This document shows positions 45,823 through 55,162 of a DNA stretch of 64,000 bases, one piece after another. The number at the start of each line of letters is the position of its first letter. Within the stretch, counting starts at the first letter, position 1. A program made the position numbers and the translations under genes. The DNA comes from Saccharibacillus qingshengii (GTDB lineage: Bacteria; Bacillota; Bacilli; Paenibacillales; Paenibacillaceae): assembly GCF_013185195.1 (NCBI RefSeq), contig NZ_JAAZWC010000005.1, positions 62,001 through 126,000 on the forward strand, in the 5' to 3' direction. The notes beneath the pieces are model-generated. The model was given only the letters and a program-made list of their open reading frames with translations, was not told the DNA's origin and ran no database searches.

Positions 45823-48279
45823 TTAGTTGTTGCCCAGATCAAGCCCGTAATCTTCCCGATATCCTTCTATGGCCAATACCTGTACGCGCTCATCCAAATA
45901 GGTCTTCAACCACCCGCGCTGTTCCAGATTCGCTCGCTCATACTCCCGGATGTTAACCGCGTACGCCTGAGCTTCGCACATCAACTTCGTCAGATCGGAC
46001 AACATATAGCGAGCTGTCGCACTGGACTCCAACTGCTGAATCAGATTTTCCCCGTCTCCATAAGGTACAATTACGGAAGCCGTTTTTCCATCAATGGCTT
46101 CAAAATGTTGAGCGGCCGTTCCATAGCTGTTCAGCAAAAACAAAGGCGGTTTAGATTGACTTCCATGTTTCAGGCGATACGTCGGTACATAACTACAACC
46201 TTTCTGACCTGCTGACAACAAATCGGTCATATTGCGGTCAAGGGTCGGCACCGGATAATCAAGCACCGATTCAAACTCCTTATAAAATTGTCTGAAATAC
46301 CGCTCCATCGCAGATGATGACAATAGATCCCCTCCGTAAAGGGCCGGATCCGATCGCAGATCTCGCAACATTTTCCCAGTAATCGTCCGGCCTGCCCGAA
46401 CTTCTGGCAAGTAGCCCAGATTCTCTTCTGCATGTTCGACGAGATATACCGGACGGCTGGCGACTTCACCGTGTCGGTTACAACGTCCCGCCGCCTGAGC
46501 GATCGAGTCCAGACCTGCCAGTGAGCGAATGACGCAGTGGAAGCTAATATCGACACCTGCCTCGATCAGCGCCGTACTTACGCAAATGACCGGTAGCTGC
46601 TGCTCCAGACGTTTTTTTACGATTGCGAGAATGTCTTGGCGATGTGCCGGGCACATATGTGTGCTCAGATGATACACTTCGTCTTCCGCCCTTGTTTCGC
46701 GCAGCTTGCGGTACAGCTTTTTGACGACCGAACGGGTATTCAAAATGACCAATACGCTATGGACTTCTTCGGCGCACTCCAGGGCAAATTCGGCCAGCGT
46801 CTCGGTTTCCATCGCCCCTTCCCCGGTTTGATCCACAATCTCCACACGCCGAAAAGCTTCGGATACGGCGCTCAAGTCCGCTACAATCTCGGCATCTGGT
46901 TCAAGTTCCAGCCGATTGCGGACAAAGCCAAGCTCCGGTTGCGTAGCCGTACACAACAAAATACTGGAACCCGCCCGATGCTTCAAAAAATTGAGCGCAT
47001 CATTAAATAAAGAAACACAGTTGGTCGGCACCTTCTGCACTTCATCGAAAACAAGGACCGCTTCTCCCAAATGATGCAGACGGCGAATACTTCGGGTTCC
47101 TCCCGCATAAAAAGTATTCAGAAACTGCACCATCGTTGTAAAAATGACCGGCGAGTCCCAGTTATCTTGAGTCAACCGCAATTTTTGCCGAATCGCATGG
47201 CCCGCTTCGTCCCACTCGTCTTCGGCTTCTTTTGCAGGTTCGGATACATTAGAATGATGCTCCAAAATATTCGCCGGGTCTTGTAAAATCGCACGTACTT
47301 CTGCTGCATTTTGTTCGATAATGGTCGTGTACGGCACAATATAGATAATGCGCTGCTTGCCAAACTTTGCAGCATGCTTCAACGCATAACGCAAACTAGC
47401 CAACGTCTTGCCGCCCCCTGTCGGCATAGACAACGTATAGATTCCCGAGGGACGGGCTGCAAAACTTTCACATTGCTTGGACATCTCCTGCCGCAGCGCA
47501 TAAATCGGCAAACGGCTGCCCGAAGCTACCGGAAAAGCTTCGATCCGCTCCATCAACCGTGCATGATAACGTTCAAACAGCGCGGTGCGGTCCGAAGATA
47601 TTTCCCTCTTATTTTCTTCAAACAAGCGGGAATTGGTGCGATCGGCGTCGATCAACACGCTGAAGAGAAACTTGCCCAACATCATAAGATTATGCTCGGG
47701 AGTCGAACGACTCCGCACCTTCAGGTAGACATCCAGTTCCTGCGCGGCTTGATCCACGTATCGGCGAAATTCCGCTTCTTGCATCACTTCCGCAAAAAAA
47801 CGTTCCGGCATTTGCTCGTATTCGGAAATTTCCTTGTCTCTAACACGCCGCAAATAGGCCGATTCCCCGCTCGGGCCAAGAAAGTCGTGCAAATAGGCAT
47901 GATGGGAAATAATCGTGTTCCCCACAACTTCAGCCAGAAGGCCAAGAATCGGCTTTTGGGCGGGGGCGGGGGCGGGGGCGGGGGCGGGGGCGGGGGCTGG
48001 ATCGTGAAACAGATGAAACAGCCACTTCCCGCCCGCTGTGGAATGATCCACACTGCCTCTTTTCGGAGCGGTACTAGGCGCAAAAACAGCTTCGCGAATA
48101 TACGTCTGGAACGCATCTGTATATTTTCCCAGGTCATGCAGCATCCCCGCCAGGCCTGCAAGATGCGCAGCGCCTATCGGTTTGCCAAATGTCTCTGCCA
48201 ATTCCCGTACCTGGATCAAATGAGTGGCAAGCGCCTGTTCTTCTTTGTCTGATTGACGGATGTGCGCAATATAGTTCAT
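45823..48279 (-). CDS. cas3: Cas3 HD-nuclease/helicase of system 1
   Basis: This ~818-residue protein has an N-terminal HD domain (HDLGKYTDAF, VDHSTAGG, ISHHAYLHD) and an SF2 helicase (P-loop MPTGGGKTLASL, Walker B VFDEVQKVP, CTATQP, and IEAGVDISFHCVIRSLAG then DSIAQAAGRCNRHG). It degrades DNA marked by Cascade. A (Pro-Ala)7 tract sits in a loop of the HD domain. I start at ATG 48279 because AAGGAG lies 7 bp upstream; the frame also allows TTG 48285. Unlike system 2, this cas3 is 285 bp from cas5c, with its own promoter region shared with a divergent gene. Confidence 0.95.
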   Translation of the reverse strand: MNYIAHIRQSDKEEQALATHLIQVRELAETFGKPIGAAHLAGLAGMLHDLGKYTDAFQTYIREAVFAPSTAPKRGSVDHSTAGGKWLFHLFHDPAPAPAPAPAPAPAQKPILGLLAEVVGNTIISHHAYLHDFLGPSGESAYLRRVRDKEISEYEQMPERFFAEVMQEAEFRRYVDQAAQELDVYLKVRSRSTPEHNLMMLGKFLFSVLIDADRTNSRLFEENKREISSDRTALFERYHARLMERIEAFPVASGSRLPIYALRQEMSKQCESFAARPSGIYTLSMPTGGGKTLASLRYALKHAAKFGKQRIIYIVPYTTIIEQNAAEVRAILQDPANILEHHSNVSEPAKEAEDEWDEAGHAIRQKLRLTQDNWDSPVIFTTMVQFLNTFYAGGTRSIRRLHHLGEAVLVFDEVQKVPTNCVSLFNDALNFLKHRAGSSILLCTATQPELGFVRNRLELEPDAEIVADLSAVSEAFRRVEIVDQTGEGAMETETLAEFALECAEEVHSVLVILNTRSVVKKLYRKLRETRAEDEVYHLSTHMCPAHRQDILAIVKKRLEQQLPVICVSTALIEAGVDISFHCVIRSLAGLDSIAQAAGRCNRHGEVASRPVYLVEHAEENLGYLPEVRAGRTITGKMLRDLRSDPALYGGDLLSSSAMERYFRQFYKEFESVLDYPVPTLDRNMTDLLSAGQKGCSYVPTYRLKHGSQSKPPLFLLNSYGTAAQHFEAIDGKTASVIVPYGDGENLIQQLESSATARYMLSDLTKLMCEAQAYAVNIREYERANLEQRGWLKTYLDERVQVLAIEGYREDYGLDLGNN
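47958..47999. repeat. GGGGGC hexanucleotide repeat (six units) in cas3
   Basis: Six consecutive GGGGGC units follow a partial GGGC unit. On the coding strand they give alternating Pro-Ala. Changes in copy number stay in frame because the unit is 6 bp. The G-runs on the non-coding strand could form quadruplex structures. Confidence 0.9.
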
Positions 48280-48394
48280 ATTCAATCTCCTTTTTAGTCA
48301 TCATGATTTTATTTACGATGGGAAGGAACGCTCAACGAAATGTCGAATAGAAAAGATGAATCTATCCAATCAGTCGGATCAAGGAGGACTACAT

Positions 48395-49276
48395 ATGGCC
48401 CTTAGCAAAAAAGTCAAAACATTCAAAGCTTTGTTAAGTGACTGGAATGGAACGGTGCGCGGCCGACCTTATCGAAAGATTGCCATTCAACAAAATGCGA
48501 CTCTCTCTGATCTTGCTGAAGCTATTTTGACCTCTTTTGATTTTGATATGGATCATATGTATGGATTTTATGATAACATCAAAAATTGGACACGCGCTTC
48601 AGAAGGTTATGAATTGTTTGCAGATATGGGTCAAGAGGACTTGTTTCCGGGTGTAAGAAAAAAGAAGATCACTCAAGTGTTCCGTGAACCCAAACAAAAG
48701 TTTCTGCTGTTGTTTGATTACGGGGACGAATGGCGCTTTATAGTAGAATTTCTAGGTGATGAAGAACCCGCTCCGGGTATGGAGATTCCGTATATTTTCC
48801 AAAGCGTTGGTGAAGCGCCTGATCAGTATGAAGAGGATAACGAGGATGAGCTCTGGGATGAAGAAGAAGATTTGGACGATCTGGACGACGAGCTGCAAGA
48901 TGATCCGGTAGCAGAATCGCCCTTAGATGCCAAACGAGAAAAACGTATCCATTCGGAAATTATAGTCGATGCTTACGATCCGGAAGAACGAGCCATTAGC
49001 TGGTACACCTATTTACAAGACACGATGAATTTTCCATTTAACGCTCTCTGCACACATCCCGACGCGCAGTCCCCTCTGCTGATCCATGAAAAGGTTCGTG
49101 TCCTTGGATTGGCGGATGCCGAAGATTGCACAGAACGAATCCGCGTGCGCATTGAATGGGAGAAACGAGAGTTTACGGTTCCGTTGGAGCAGTTAAATCC
49201 AGTCCGCACCAACAAGCCGACCCGCCAAGCTATTGAAGATTGGGTGTATTGGCAGCAACAGAAGTACATATTTTAA
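48395..49276 (+). CDS. Plasmid pRiA4b Orf3-like protein (IS1096 TnpR-like)
   Basis: This 293-residue protein has an N-terminal PRiA4_ORF3-type domain (about 1-140: FKALLSDWNGTVRGRPYRKI, LAEAILTSFDFDMDHMYGFY, then FLLLFDYGDEWRFIVEFLGD). A very acidic linker (about 145-185, EEDNEDELWDEEEDLDDLDD) leads into a C-terminal calcium-binding-protein-like domain (IIVDAYDPEERAISWYTYLQ). The family is frequent on mobile and defence loci, but its role is unknown. The ATG at 48395 has AAGGAGG 8 bp upstream. It is divergent from cas3 of system 1 and convergent with cas2 of system 2, so it separates the two systems. Confidence 0.8.
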   Translation: MALSKKVKTFKALLSDWNGTVRGRPYRKIAIQQNATLSDLAEAILTSFDFDMDHMYGFYDNIKNWTRASEGYELFADMGQEDLFPGVRKKKITQVFREPKQKFLLLFDYGDEWRFIVEFLGDEEPAPGMEIPYIFQSVGEAPDQYEEDNEDELWDEEEDLDDLDDELQDDPVAESPLDAKREKRIHSEIIVDAYDPEERAISWYTYLQDTMNFPFNALCTHPDAQSPLLIHEKVRVLGLADAEDCTERIRVRIEWEKREFTVPLEQLNPVRTNKPTRQAIEDWVYWQQQKYIF

Positions 49277-49342
49277 AACACCCAAACAGATTTCTTTGTC
49301 TTTGTTGATCACAGTTGAATGTTAATGGAAAGACAAACATCA

Positions 49343-49385
49343 AAAAGAGCCTTTGCCTATAGGAATCCAGACAAAGACTCTTTTC
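49343..49385. terminator. Bidirectional terminator between the pRiA4b-like gene and cas2
   Basis: AAAAAGAGCCTTTG pairs with CAAAGACTCTTTT across a CCTATAGG-containing loop. It is situated between convergent genes. Confidence 0.8.
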
Positions 49386-49423
49386 TTATTTCCAGCATCC
49401 TCCGATTTCTTCAGCACCATCCC

Positions 49424-49714
49424 CTACAGCAGCAGCAACCCTTCCGGATCGTAACTCTCCTTGGCACCCACATGTTCCACTTTTCGCTTCCAATTCGCTC
49501 CAAGCATGTAATACCGTAAACTATCCGTCTGCGGATTCATTACGTCTTCAAGCTGCGTTCTGAGCTGCTTGAACTGCACCGGATCGACCAGACATTCAAA
49601 TACCGAATTCTGCACCCGCTGGCCGTAATTCTGGCAGATCTTCGAAATAGAACGCAGCCGTTTTGCTCCTTCCGGAGAAGTCGTCTGTACATCGTACGTA
49701 ATCAGCACCAGCAT
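49424..49714 (-). CDS. cas2: Cas2 of system 2
   Basis: This 96-residue protein has the ferredoxin-like Cas2 fold: LVLITYDVQTTSPEGAKRLR at the N-terminus with the conserved Asp, GQRVQNSVFECLVD, and DSLRYYMLGANWKRKVEHVG. With Cas1 it forms the integrase that inserts spacers. It is the last gene of the system 2 operon; GAAAGGAGG precedes ATG. Confidence 0.96.
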   Translation of the reverse strand: MLVLITYDVQTTSPEGAKRLRSISKICQNYGQRVQNSVFECLVDPVQFKQLRTQLEDVMNPQTDSLRYYMLGANWKRKVEHVGAKESYDPEGLLLL

Positions 49715-49789
49715 ATCGCGCCTCCTTTCTCTATACCCACAGCCTTCCTTTCTCTTATAGGCGAAATGGGCGGCATGATGTAACCCTTC

Positions 49790-50827
49790 TCACTTCCACA
49801 GAAACGGAGGATAATCCGGTAGATCCCCGCGGATATGCCGGGCCAGCAGCAGCGCCTGGGCGTACGGCAGCAGTCCAAGCGGAATCTTTTCACCCAGAAA
49901 AGGGTGCGTGATCTCCTCCTGCTTACGCTTTTGCCAAGCTGCCAGTACTTCTTTGCGCGCATCGTCTTTGAGCAGCACCGCTCCATTTTCCTTGACGATA
50001 AAAGATTTTGCGGAGAGTTGGCGGCGGTTGATCAGCGACAGCACAAGCCGGTCCGCCAGGTACGGACGCAGCTCCTCCATCAGGTCAAGCGCAAGGCTCG
50101 CCCGGCCGGGGCGGTCCCGATGCAGGAATCCGACAGCCGGATCGAGTCCGACCGTTTCCAATGCGGACTGCACATCGACGCGCAGCAGGGTGTATAAGAA
50201 GGATAGCATGGCATTCAGCGGATCGAGAGGCGGTCTGCGATTGCGCGTATGCATATGGAAAAGATCTCGGTCCGCCAGGATCAGCTCGTTCATAACGCCG
50301 AAGTAAATCCGGGCCGCTTCGCCTTCTGCGCCCCGGATCGTATCGCCGCTTGGCATCTTGACGACCGACAGCGATAGACGTTTGAGCGCCCGAGCAGCTT
50401 CCGTTACTTTTGCCGCATCAATCTCGGAGGCATGATCCCGCACGGCCCGGCGCAGCACGCTGCGGGAATTAATGATCTTCGCCTGAATCAAACGCCCGGC
50501 TATATCGACTGCTTCCGGACCGTCCGCTATCCGATATTGACGCCGACGAAGCAGTACATTGCCGTTTACTTTGCCTTGAATACGTGCCTGAAATCCTCCA
50601 TATTGATTCAGGAACGTCAGTCCGACACCGCGCTCCGCGCACAAGTGAAACAATGCCGGACTCGCGCCCGCGTATCCGAACGTGACGATCTGCTCCAGAT
50701 TATGCACGGGAACGCGGAACTTTTCCTGCTGTTCTTTTTCGCCCATCAGCACCAGCACATTTTCTCCGTCCCGAGCCAGGTAGCTATCCGCCGCCGTAAC
50801 ATACAGCGTATTTAACAGCTTTCGCAA
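49790..50827 (-). CDS. cas1: Cas1 integrase of system 2
   Basis: This 345-residue protein has the catalytic residues of type I-C Cas1: Glu in GAEGEAARIYF, His in GLDPAVGFLHRDRPGR, and the acidic pair in LDLMEELRPYLADR. The N-terminal beta domain reads LLNTLYVTAADSYLARDGEN. It inserts protospacers at the leader end of the arrays. The start is TTG 50827 with GGAGGAGGAGGG upstream. It is the only cas1 in the window, so it must also have built array 1 if that array was extended by this locus. Confidence 0.97.
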   Translation of the reverse strand: MRKLLNTLYVTAADSYLARDGENVLVLMGEKEQQEKFRVPVHNLEQIVTFGYAGASPALFHLCAERGVGLTFLNQYGGFQARIQGKVNGNVLLRRRQYRIADGPEAVDIAGRLIQAKIINSRSVLRRAVRDHASEIDAAKVTEAARALKRLSLSVVKMPSGDTIRGAEGEAARIYFGVMNELILADRDLFHMHTRNRRPPLDPLNAMLSFLYTLLRVDVQSALETVGLDPAVGFLHRDRPGRASLALDLMEELRPYLADRLVLSLINRRQLSAKSFIVKENGAVLLKDDARKEVLAAWQKRKQEEITHPFLGEKIPLGLLPYAQALLLARHIRGDLPDYPPFLWK

Positions 50828-50861
50828 GACACCCTCCTCCTCCTATCTCCAAGTAACGGCT

Positions 50862-51557
50862 TCAATCGTCTGAATCTTCGTTCAGGTAAGACTCCATGTA
50901 GCGATCCACGCTCCCGGTCTTCATTTTCGGCAAACAGATATCCATGAGCGAGCATGATTTGCAGCCGGGTCGATAGCGCGCGGGCGGTGTCTCTCCCCGT
51001 TCGTACAGCTCCCGCATGCCGTACAGATACCCTTCTACGCGTGCCCGCAGACTTTCAGTGAACACCACTTCGACCCGACGCTCCCGTTCTCCGTAAAATA
51101 ACGCGCCTTCCGCTACCGTCACACCGAGCATTTCTTCCAAACAAATTGCCTGCGCGCAGAGCTGCACCTCGTCCCAGTCGTCCGGCTTGGGCTTGCCGCG
51201 CTTGTACTCGACGGGAAAAGGAATCCATCTGCCGCGCCGCCCGACCAATACGGCGCTGTGCCCCGGAGGCGTCTCTTCGTCGGCGGCATGAAATTCGACC
51301 ACGTCCGCTTTGCCGCTTAGACCCAGACGTCTCGAAACCAAAGGCATCGCTCGGGAGATAAGAAGCGGCCCGCGCTTTTCCGTCAAAGCCGGATTGTCCG
51401 CACGTTCATGCAGCAGTTGGCCTTCGTACGTCTTGATATTTTCTTCCCACTGCTGCTCGATATGGATCAGTGCCCATTGGCGCGTACAGAATGAATAGTG
51501 CTGAAGACCGGACAGCATCAGCAGTTCGTCGTCGCCGTAAGCCTGCTGCCCGATCAT
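50862..51557 (-). CDS. cas4: Cas4 nuclease of system 2
   Basis: This 231-residue protein carries an iron-sulphur cysteine set: one Cys in HYSFCTRQWALIH near the N-terminus and three in CKSCSLMDIC at the C-terminus. The RecB-type nuclease residues are GKADVVEF and PVEYKRGKPK. It trims and orients prespacers so that the correct PAM is chosen. ATG overlaps the cas7 stop by four bases. Confidence 0.96.
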   Translation of the reverse strand: MIGQQAYGDDELLMLSGLQHYSFCTRQWALIHIEQQWEENIKTYEGQLLHERADNPALTEKRGPLLISRAMPLVSRRLGLSGKADVVEFHAADEETPPGHSAVLVGRRGRWIPFPVEYKRGKPKPDDWDEVQLCAQAICLEEMLGVTVAEGALFYGERERRVEVVFTESLRARVEGYLYGMRELYERGETPPARYRPGCKSCSLMDICLPKMKTGSVDRYMESYLNEDSDD

Positions 51558-52465
51558 CGCTCGCTAACCGTTACGCCTTCGGGCAGATCGTCGGCATTGA
51601 CGGAAATTTCGTAATCGGTGTACGCTCGGGCTGGAGCCTCGACGACTTTGCGCGCTGCAATCCGTTCGAACAAGCGGTGCGCCGGTGCGCTGCCAAGCTT
51701 GGACGCATGTTCGAACACGATCAGTTTGCGAAGAGCCATTTGTCCGCGGGAAGCGGAACGGTCATGCTCGAACATATTCACCAGCGACTCCCACAGCAGC
51801 TCCAGATCTTCCGGACCAAAATGGGTTTTCTCCGCCAGATGCCCCGAGACATAACCGTCCATCCGATACAGCGCGTAAGGCACGATATGTTTGCGGCCCA
51901 TCTCCCGGTCTTTCTCCGCGCCTTCCTGGGTAACGGCCTGCCGGGTGATGGTCGTCTCCTGGGAAAAGATCGGGTCGATACTGCGCGCAAAGGTGAACTG
52001 GATCGGCCCACGTACCTGACCGCAGTTGACCTTGGTGGTCATGACGGCTCCAAACGCCCGGACATCGTAAAAGTTATCGCACATCCAATGGGTGAGCAGT
52101 GCCGATTCCGCACGGTCTTTGGGTTTAAGTTCTTTTAATTTGTCGACGTCTTCCTCCCGCACACTGCGATACGCTTTGCGATGCTGTTCATTCAGGACTG
52201 CACCTTCCGTCACGTAGATCCGATGACCTTCTCCTTGCTCGCGCGTGATCTCGATATAGTTCCGTACTTTGCGCTTCAGACAGACATCCGTTACAATACC
52301 ATGTCCCGTCTCCGGATCGATCCGCGGCATATTGCCCATATCCGGATCGCCGTTGGGATTGCCGTTCGTTACATCGAAAAAGATCGTAAACTCGTGTCGG
52401 TTGATCGTTGGTACTGCGCCGCCTGCTGTCTGCTGTTCCTGGGCTTCGATTTGAATATCCGTCAT
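51554..52465 (-). CDS. cas7: Type I-C Cas7 (Csd2) of system 2
   Basis: This 303-residue protein has FTIFFDVTNGNPNGDPDMGN, CLKRKVRNYIE, YDVRAFGAVMTTKVNCGQVR and FARSIDPIFSQETTITRQAV, typical of Csd2. It forms the crRNA-binding backbone. It overlaps cas8c and cas4. It is the more canonical of the two Cas7 proteins here. Confidence 0.97.
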   Translation of the reverse strand: MTDIQIEAQEQQTAGGAVPTINRHEFTIFFDVTNGNPNGDPDMGNMPRIDPETGHGIVTDVCLKRKVRNYIEITREQGEGHRIYVTEGAVLNEQHRKAYRSVREEDVDKLKELKPKDRAESALLTHWMCDNFYDVRAFGAVMTTKVNCGQVRGPIQFTFARSIDPIFSQETTITRQAVTQEGAEKDREMGRKHIVPYALYRMDGYVSGHLAEKTHFGPEDLELLWESLVNMFEHDRSASRGQMALRKLIVFEHASKLGSAPAHRLFERIAARKVVEAPARAYTDYEISVNADDLPEGVTVSER

Positions 52466-54462
52466 TTCGTAACCTCCGTTTCGATTGTTGCTTCCCTTGC
52501 ATGTTCAACCGTCTGCTCGGATACCTCGCCGCTTTTGGAAGGAGCGCGGTAAGCCGTCTGGTGATAGTAACCCAACATGAAGAGCCCTTGCTGCTTCAGA
52601 TCCAGATGATTCGGGAACGCGTCCACCCCCTGCAGAATTCCGGCAATATCCCGATCACGGAAACGTCCGTATTCGGCTTTGGCCATATGATGCTGGGCAA
52701 GCCGGAGCAGAATCGGGAATACGGCAGCAGGCGTTGCGGAAGCCGATCCGAAATAACGGTCTTTGATCGTGGCGTTCAAACGTCCAGGGCCGCCTGCCGC
52801 ATCCATCTGCGCCCGTTCCAATACCGAGAACAATCGTCCGAGTCGATAAGCCACTGATTGAGCTTCTTCATTTAACATAGGCGTTAATGCCTCCTTTGAT
52901 TCGTGCTGCTGATGAATGCGTGCATGACGAGTCAGATAAGCCTTAATCACGGAAGCCCGAATCCATGCGCTCCGGCCATGCTCGCCGTAAGGCGACATCT
53001 GCCCGTCGACACGGGTCCGATTGACAACGGCCGAGAACACCGAGTAAGGCAGTGCCCCTCCGCTCAACATGGCCCGGAACCATTCGCTTTCCATGGCACC
53101 CGAAATACTTTGACGCATTTTGGATAGATCGCCTGTCTGCCGCACCGTCTGGAGCATAATATTAAACAGCGTTGGCAGATCGACCCGCTGATTGCCCGGA
53201 CGCTCTACGGCCATATCCGATGCGTACAGACTTAATTTGCCGAACAATTCTTCGAAAGAGCTGCGCCAGAAAAAGCGTACGGCCAGCCGCGCATTGTTGC
53301 CGGACATCCCCAGCACATAGAAAGAAGCGTCTTTGGCCGGCAGCATATCCGCGCTCACGGTATCCGCATTTTTCACCCGCCCAAGCAAGTCTCCGATCTG
53401 GCGGGTCAGTTCCCGATGTTCTTCGCCTATAGGAAGATCAGCAGGCTTGGCTACCTTCTCTGAAGCAGGATCAACCGACTCTCCGTTCTCCTGCTGTGCC
53501 TGTTCGTTCCCGGCAGCCGAGTCCCCGAATGTCCCGTCAAAGAACGCCCCGAACATGCCCTCCTGCAAATCCCATTCTTCTTTCGCTTCGCCCGGCAGAC
53601 GCTGTGCCCAGAAAACGACCGTCATATCGCCCATTCGGCGCAGACGGTTGCGTTCCGAGAGAATCAGGTGGTTGAGCGCTTTGGCATAACCGACCGATGC
53701 GGCTTCGCTGAACGGCGCGTTATAGCTTTGCTTTTTGCCGTAAGATTCGAGCGAGGGAAAGTTAAAAGAAACGATGCTCGCTCCCGAAGACTGCGCGTTC
53801 AGCACTCCTTTGATATTGACCTTGTGGATTTTGGCGATCGGCTGATCGGCAAGTCCCGTGACCAGACAATTTCCAAGTACTGCATCTTCACCGGATTCTG
53901 CCTGCGCAATCGCCAGATCCCACTCCCGCAGCACCTCCGAAGTTTCATGAACATAGCCCATTTTGTCCGACAACTGAAAAACAAGATTGTTATCTGTAGT
54001 ACCCACGATGCGCAGCAAGTCGGCATACAACGGAGATTCCGGAAGAATCATTGCCTGAGGACTCCACTTTTCATAAAAAGCGACCACTGCCCGGGCTTCC
54101 GGCTCATTCGAAGAAGCCAGCAGACGCTTATGCAAGTCGGCACTGCTGGCGTATTTGGCAGGAGAGGATTTGATGCCCACTTCCTTATCCGCCAAGATGC
54201 CGAGTACATATTCCGCTTTGTCCGATAGAAAAAACGGCTTGATTCCACTTGTACGTACCGGATGCTCCGGCACCATCATGCGCAGCGGCATAAGCTTCTT
54301 GCCCTGCTGAACACGAATATCCACGATACTGCGCACTTCGCCGTCTTCGTCAATCTTCAGCACAAAAGAAACCTTATCCGAACTGTATCCCGGCTTGGAC
54401 ATCCCCGAATGCGGGTCCTGCAGCAGCTGTTCATACCGCTCGTATAGGGACTGCACGATCAT
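52462..54462 (-). CDS. cas8c: Type I-C Cas8c (Csd1) of system 2
   Basis: This 666-residue Csd1 large subunit has MIVQSLYERYEQLLQDPHSG, CLVTGLADQPIAKIHKVNIK, VSFNFPSLESYGKKQSYNAP, SVGYAKALNHLILSERNRLR, and a C-terminal HMAKAEYGRFRDRDIAGILQ then LFMLGYYHQTAYR. It recognises PAM and recruits Cas3. The middle (about 310-350) has an acidic Gln/Glu-rich insertion. Four-base overlap with cas5c. Confidence 0.96.
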   Translation of the reverse strand: MIVQSLYERYEQLLQDPHSGMSKPGYSSDKVSFVLKIDEDGEVRSIVDIRVQQGKKLMPLRMMVPEHPVRTSGIKPFFLSDKAEYVLGILADKEVGIKSSPAKYASSADLHKRLLASSNEPEARAVVAFYEKWSPQAMILPESPLYADLLRIVGTTDNNLVFQLSDKMGYVHETSEVLREWDLAIAQAESGEDAVLGNCLVTGLADQPIAKIHKVNIKGVLNAQSSGASIVSFNFPSLESYGKKQSYNAPFSEAASVGYAKALNHLILSERNRLRRMGDMTVVFWAQRLPGEAKEEWDLQEGMFGAFFDGTFGDSAAGNEQAQQENGESVDPASEKVAKPADLPIGEEHRELTRQIGDLLGRVKNADTVSADMLPAKDASFYVLGMSGNNARLAVRFFWRSSFEELFGKLSLYASDMAVERPGNQRVDLPTLFNIMLQTVRQTGDLSKMRQSISGAMESEWFRAMLSGGALPYSVFSAVVNRTRVDGQMSPYGEHGRSAWIRASVIKAYLTRHARIHQQHESKEALTPMLNEEAQSVAYRLGRLFSVLERAQMDAAGGPGRLNATIKDRYFGSASATPAAVFPILLRLAQHHMAKAEYGRFRDRDIAGILQGVDAFPNHLDLKQQGLFMLGYYHQTAYRAPSKSGEVSEQTVEHAREATIETEVTK

Positions 54463-55136
54463 GACCGCACCTCCCGCTGATACAGATCCGGCACGTCAAT
54501 GACACCTTCGCGCATCACCGCCCGGAAGAACTTTGGCGATATTTCGGTTCTGTATTCCAGATCCCAGAGCATCCACTGCAAATCCCGCTCGGGCAAGTTC
54601 CGGTACACCGAGGTCGGCATCGACTTCTCTTCTTCCATCAGTTCAAAGTTGACCGGGAACTCCCGACACCCGAAATACGGCTGATGGTAGAATTGCCCCT
54701 GGCGTGCCCGCCTGGAGAAAATACTGTAGTGCTTCTCCGGATTATCCGTTTCGCCGGCGCTGTCGGTCATCTCAAAATGAGCCTCGATGATGTAGGCCAC
54801 ATTGCGCAGCATAACCGTCATCCGCTGCTGCCGCTCTTCTGCCGAGGCCTGATTCAGCACAACTTCCCGTCTGTTCATCGCCGATTTGATCTGCGACTGG
54901 GATACCGAAATTTTATTCTTGATTTCATTGCGCCGCACGGAATCGAACGAGATCTCGTTCAAGACGTGAATCCGATCCACCACCCAGCGTATCGCCGGTT
55001 TCCAGTGGATTGCTTCCAGAATGCCGCGTGCCGCCGAAGGTGTCATCACGTCGTAACTTACTCTTTCCGCCTTCATCTCCGGCCGCGTGAAGCATGCCCG
55101 ATCGCCCCACACATGCAGCTTGATCCCATATCCCAC
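54459..55136 (-). CDS. cas5c: Type I-C Cas5c (Cas5d), crRNA endonuclease of system 2
   Basis: This 225-residue protein opens VGYGIKLHVWGDRACFTRPE and carries the canonical Cas5d region KHYSIFSRRARQGQFYHQPY followed by FGCREF, with the catalytic Lys-His. It cuts the array 2 repeat RNA. I start at GTG 55136, which has GAAAGGAGGAAG upstream; the frame extends to 55175, but that would place the ribosome binding site inside the gene and overlap cas3. Confidence 0.95.
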   Translation of the reverse strand: MGYGIKLHVWGDRACFTRPEMKAERVSYDVMTPSAARGILEAIHWKPAIRWVVDRIHVLNEISFDSVRRNEIKNKISVSQSQIKSAMNRREVVLNQASAEERQQRMTVMLRNVAYIIEAHFEMTDSAGETDNPEKHYSIFSRRARQGQFYHQPYFGCREFPVNFELMEEEKSMPTSVYRNLPERDLQWMLWDLEYRTEISPKFFRAVMREGVIDVPDLYQREVRS

Positions 55137-55162
55137 TAGAGCCTTCCTCCTTTCATATTTCC

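Noticed and set aside
47311-48252. Plus-strand frame with a poly-Gly tract opposite cas3
   Set aside because: Antisense shadow caused by the GGGGGC repeat; no ribosome site.
48286-48394. A second target of the crRNA-like guide near the cas3 promoter of system 1
   Set aside because: Only TCTATC is shared, outside the seed position; expected by chance.
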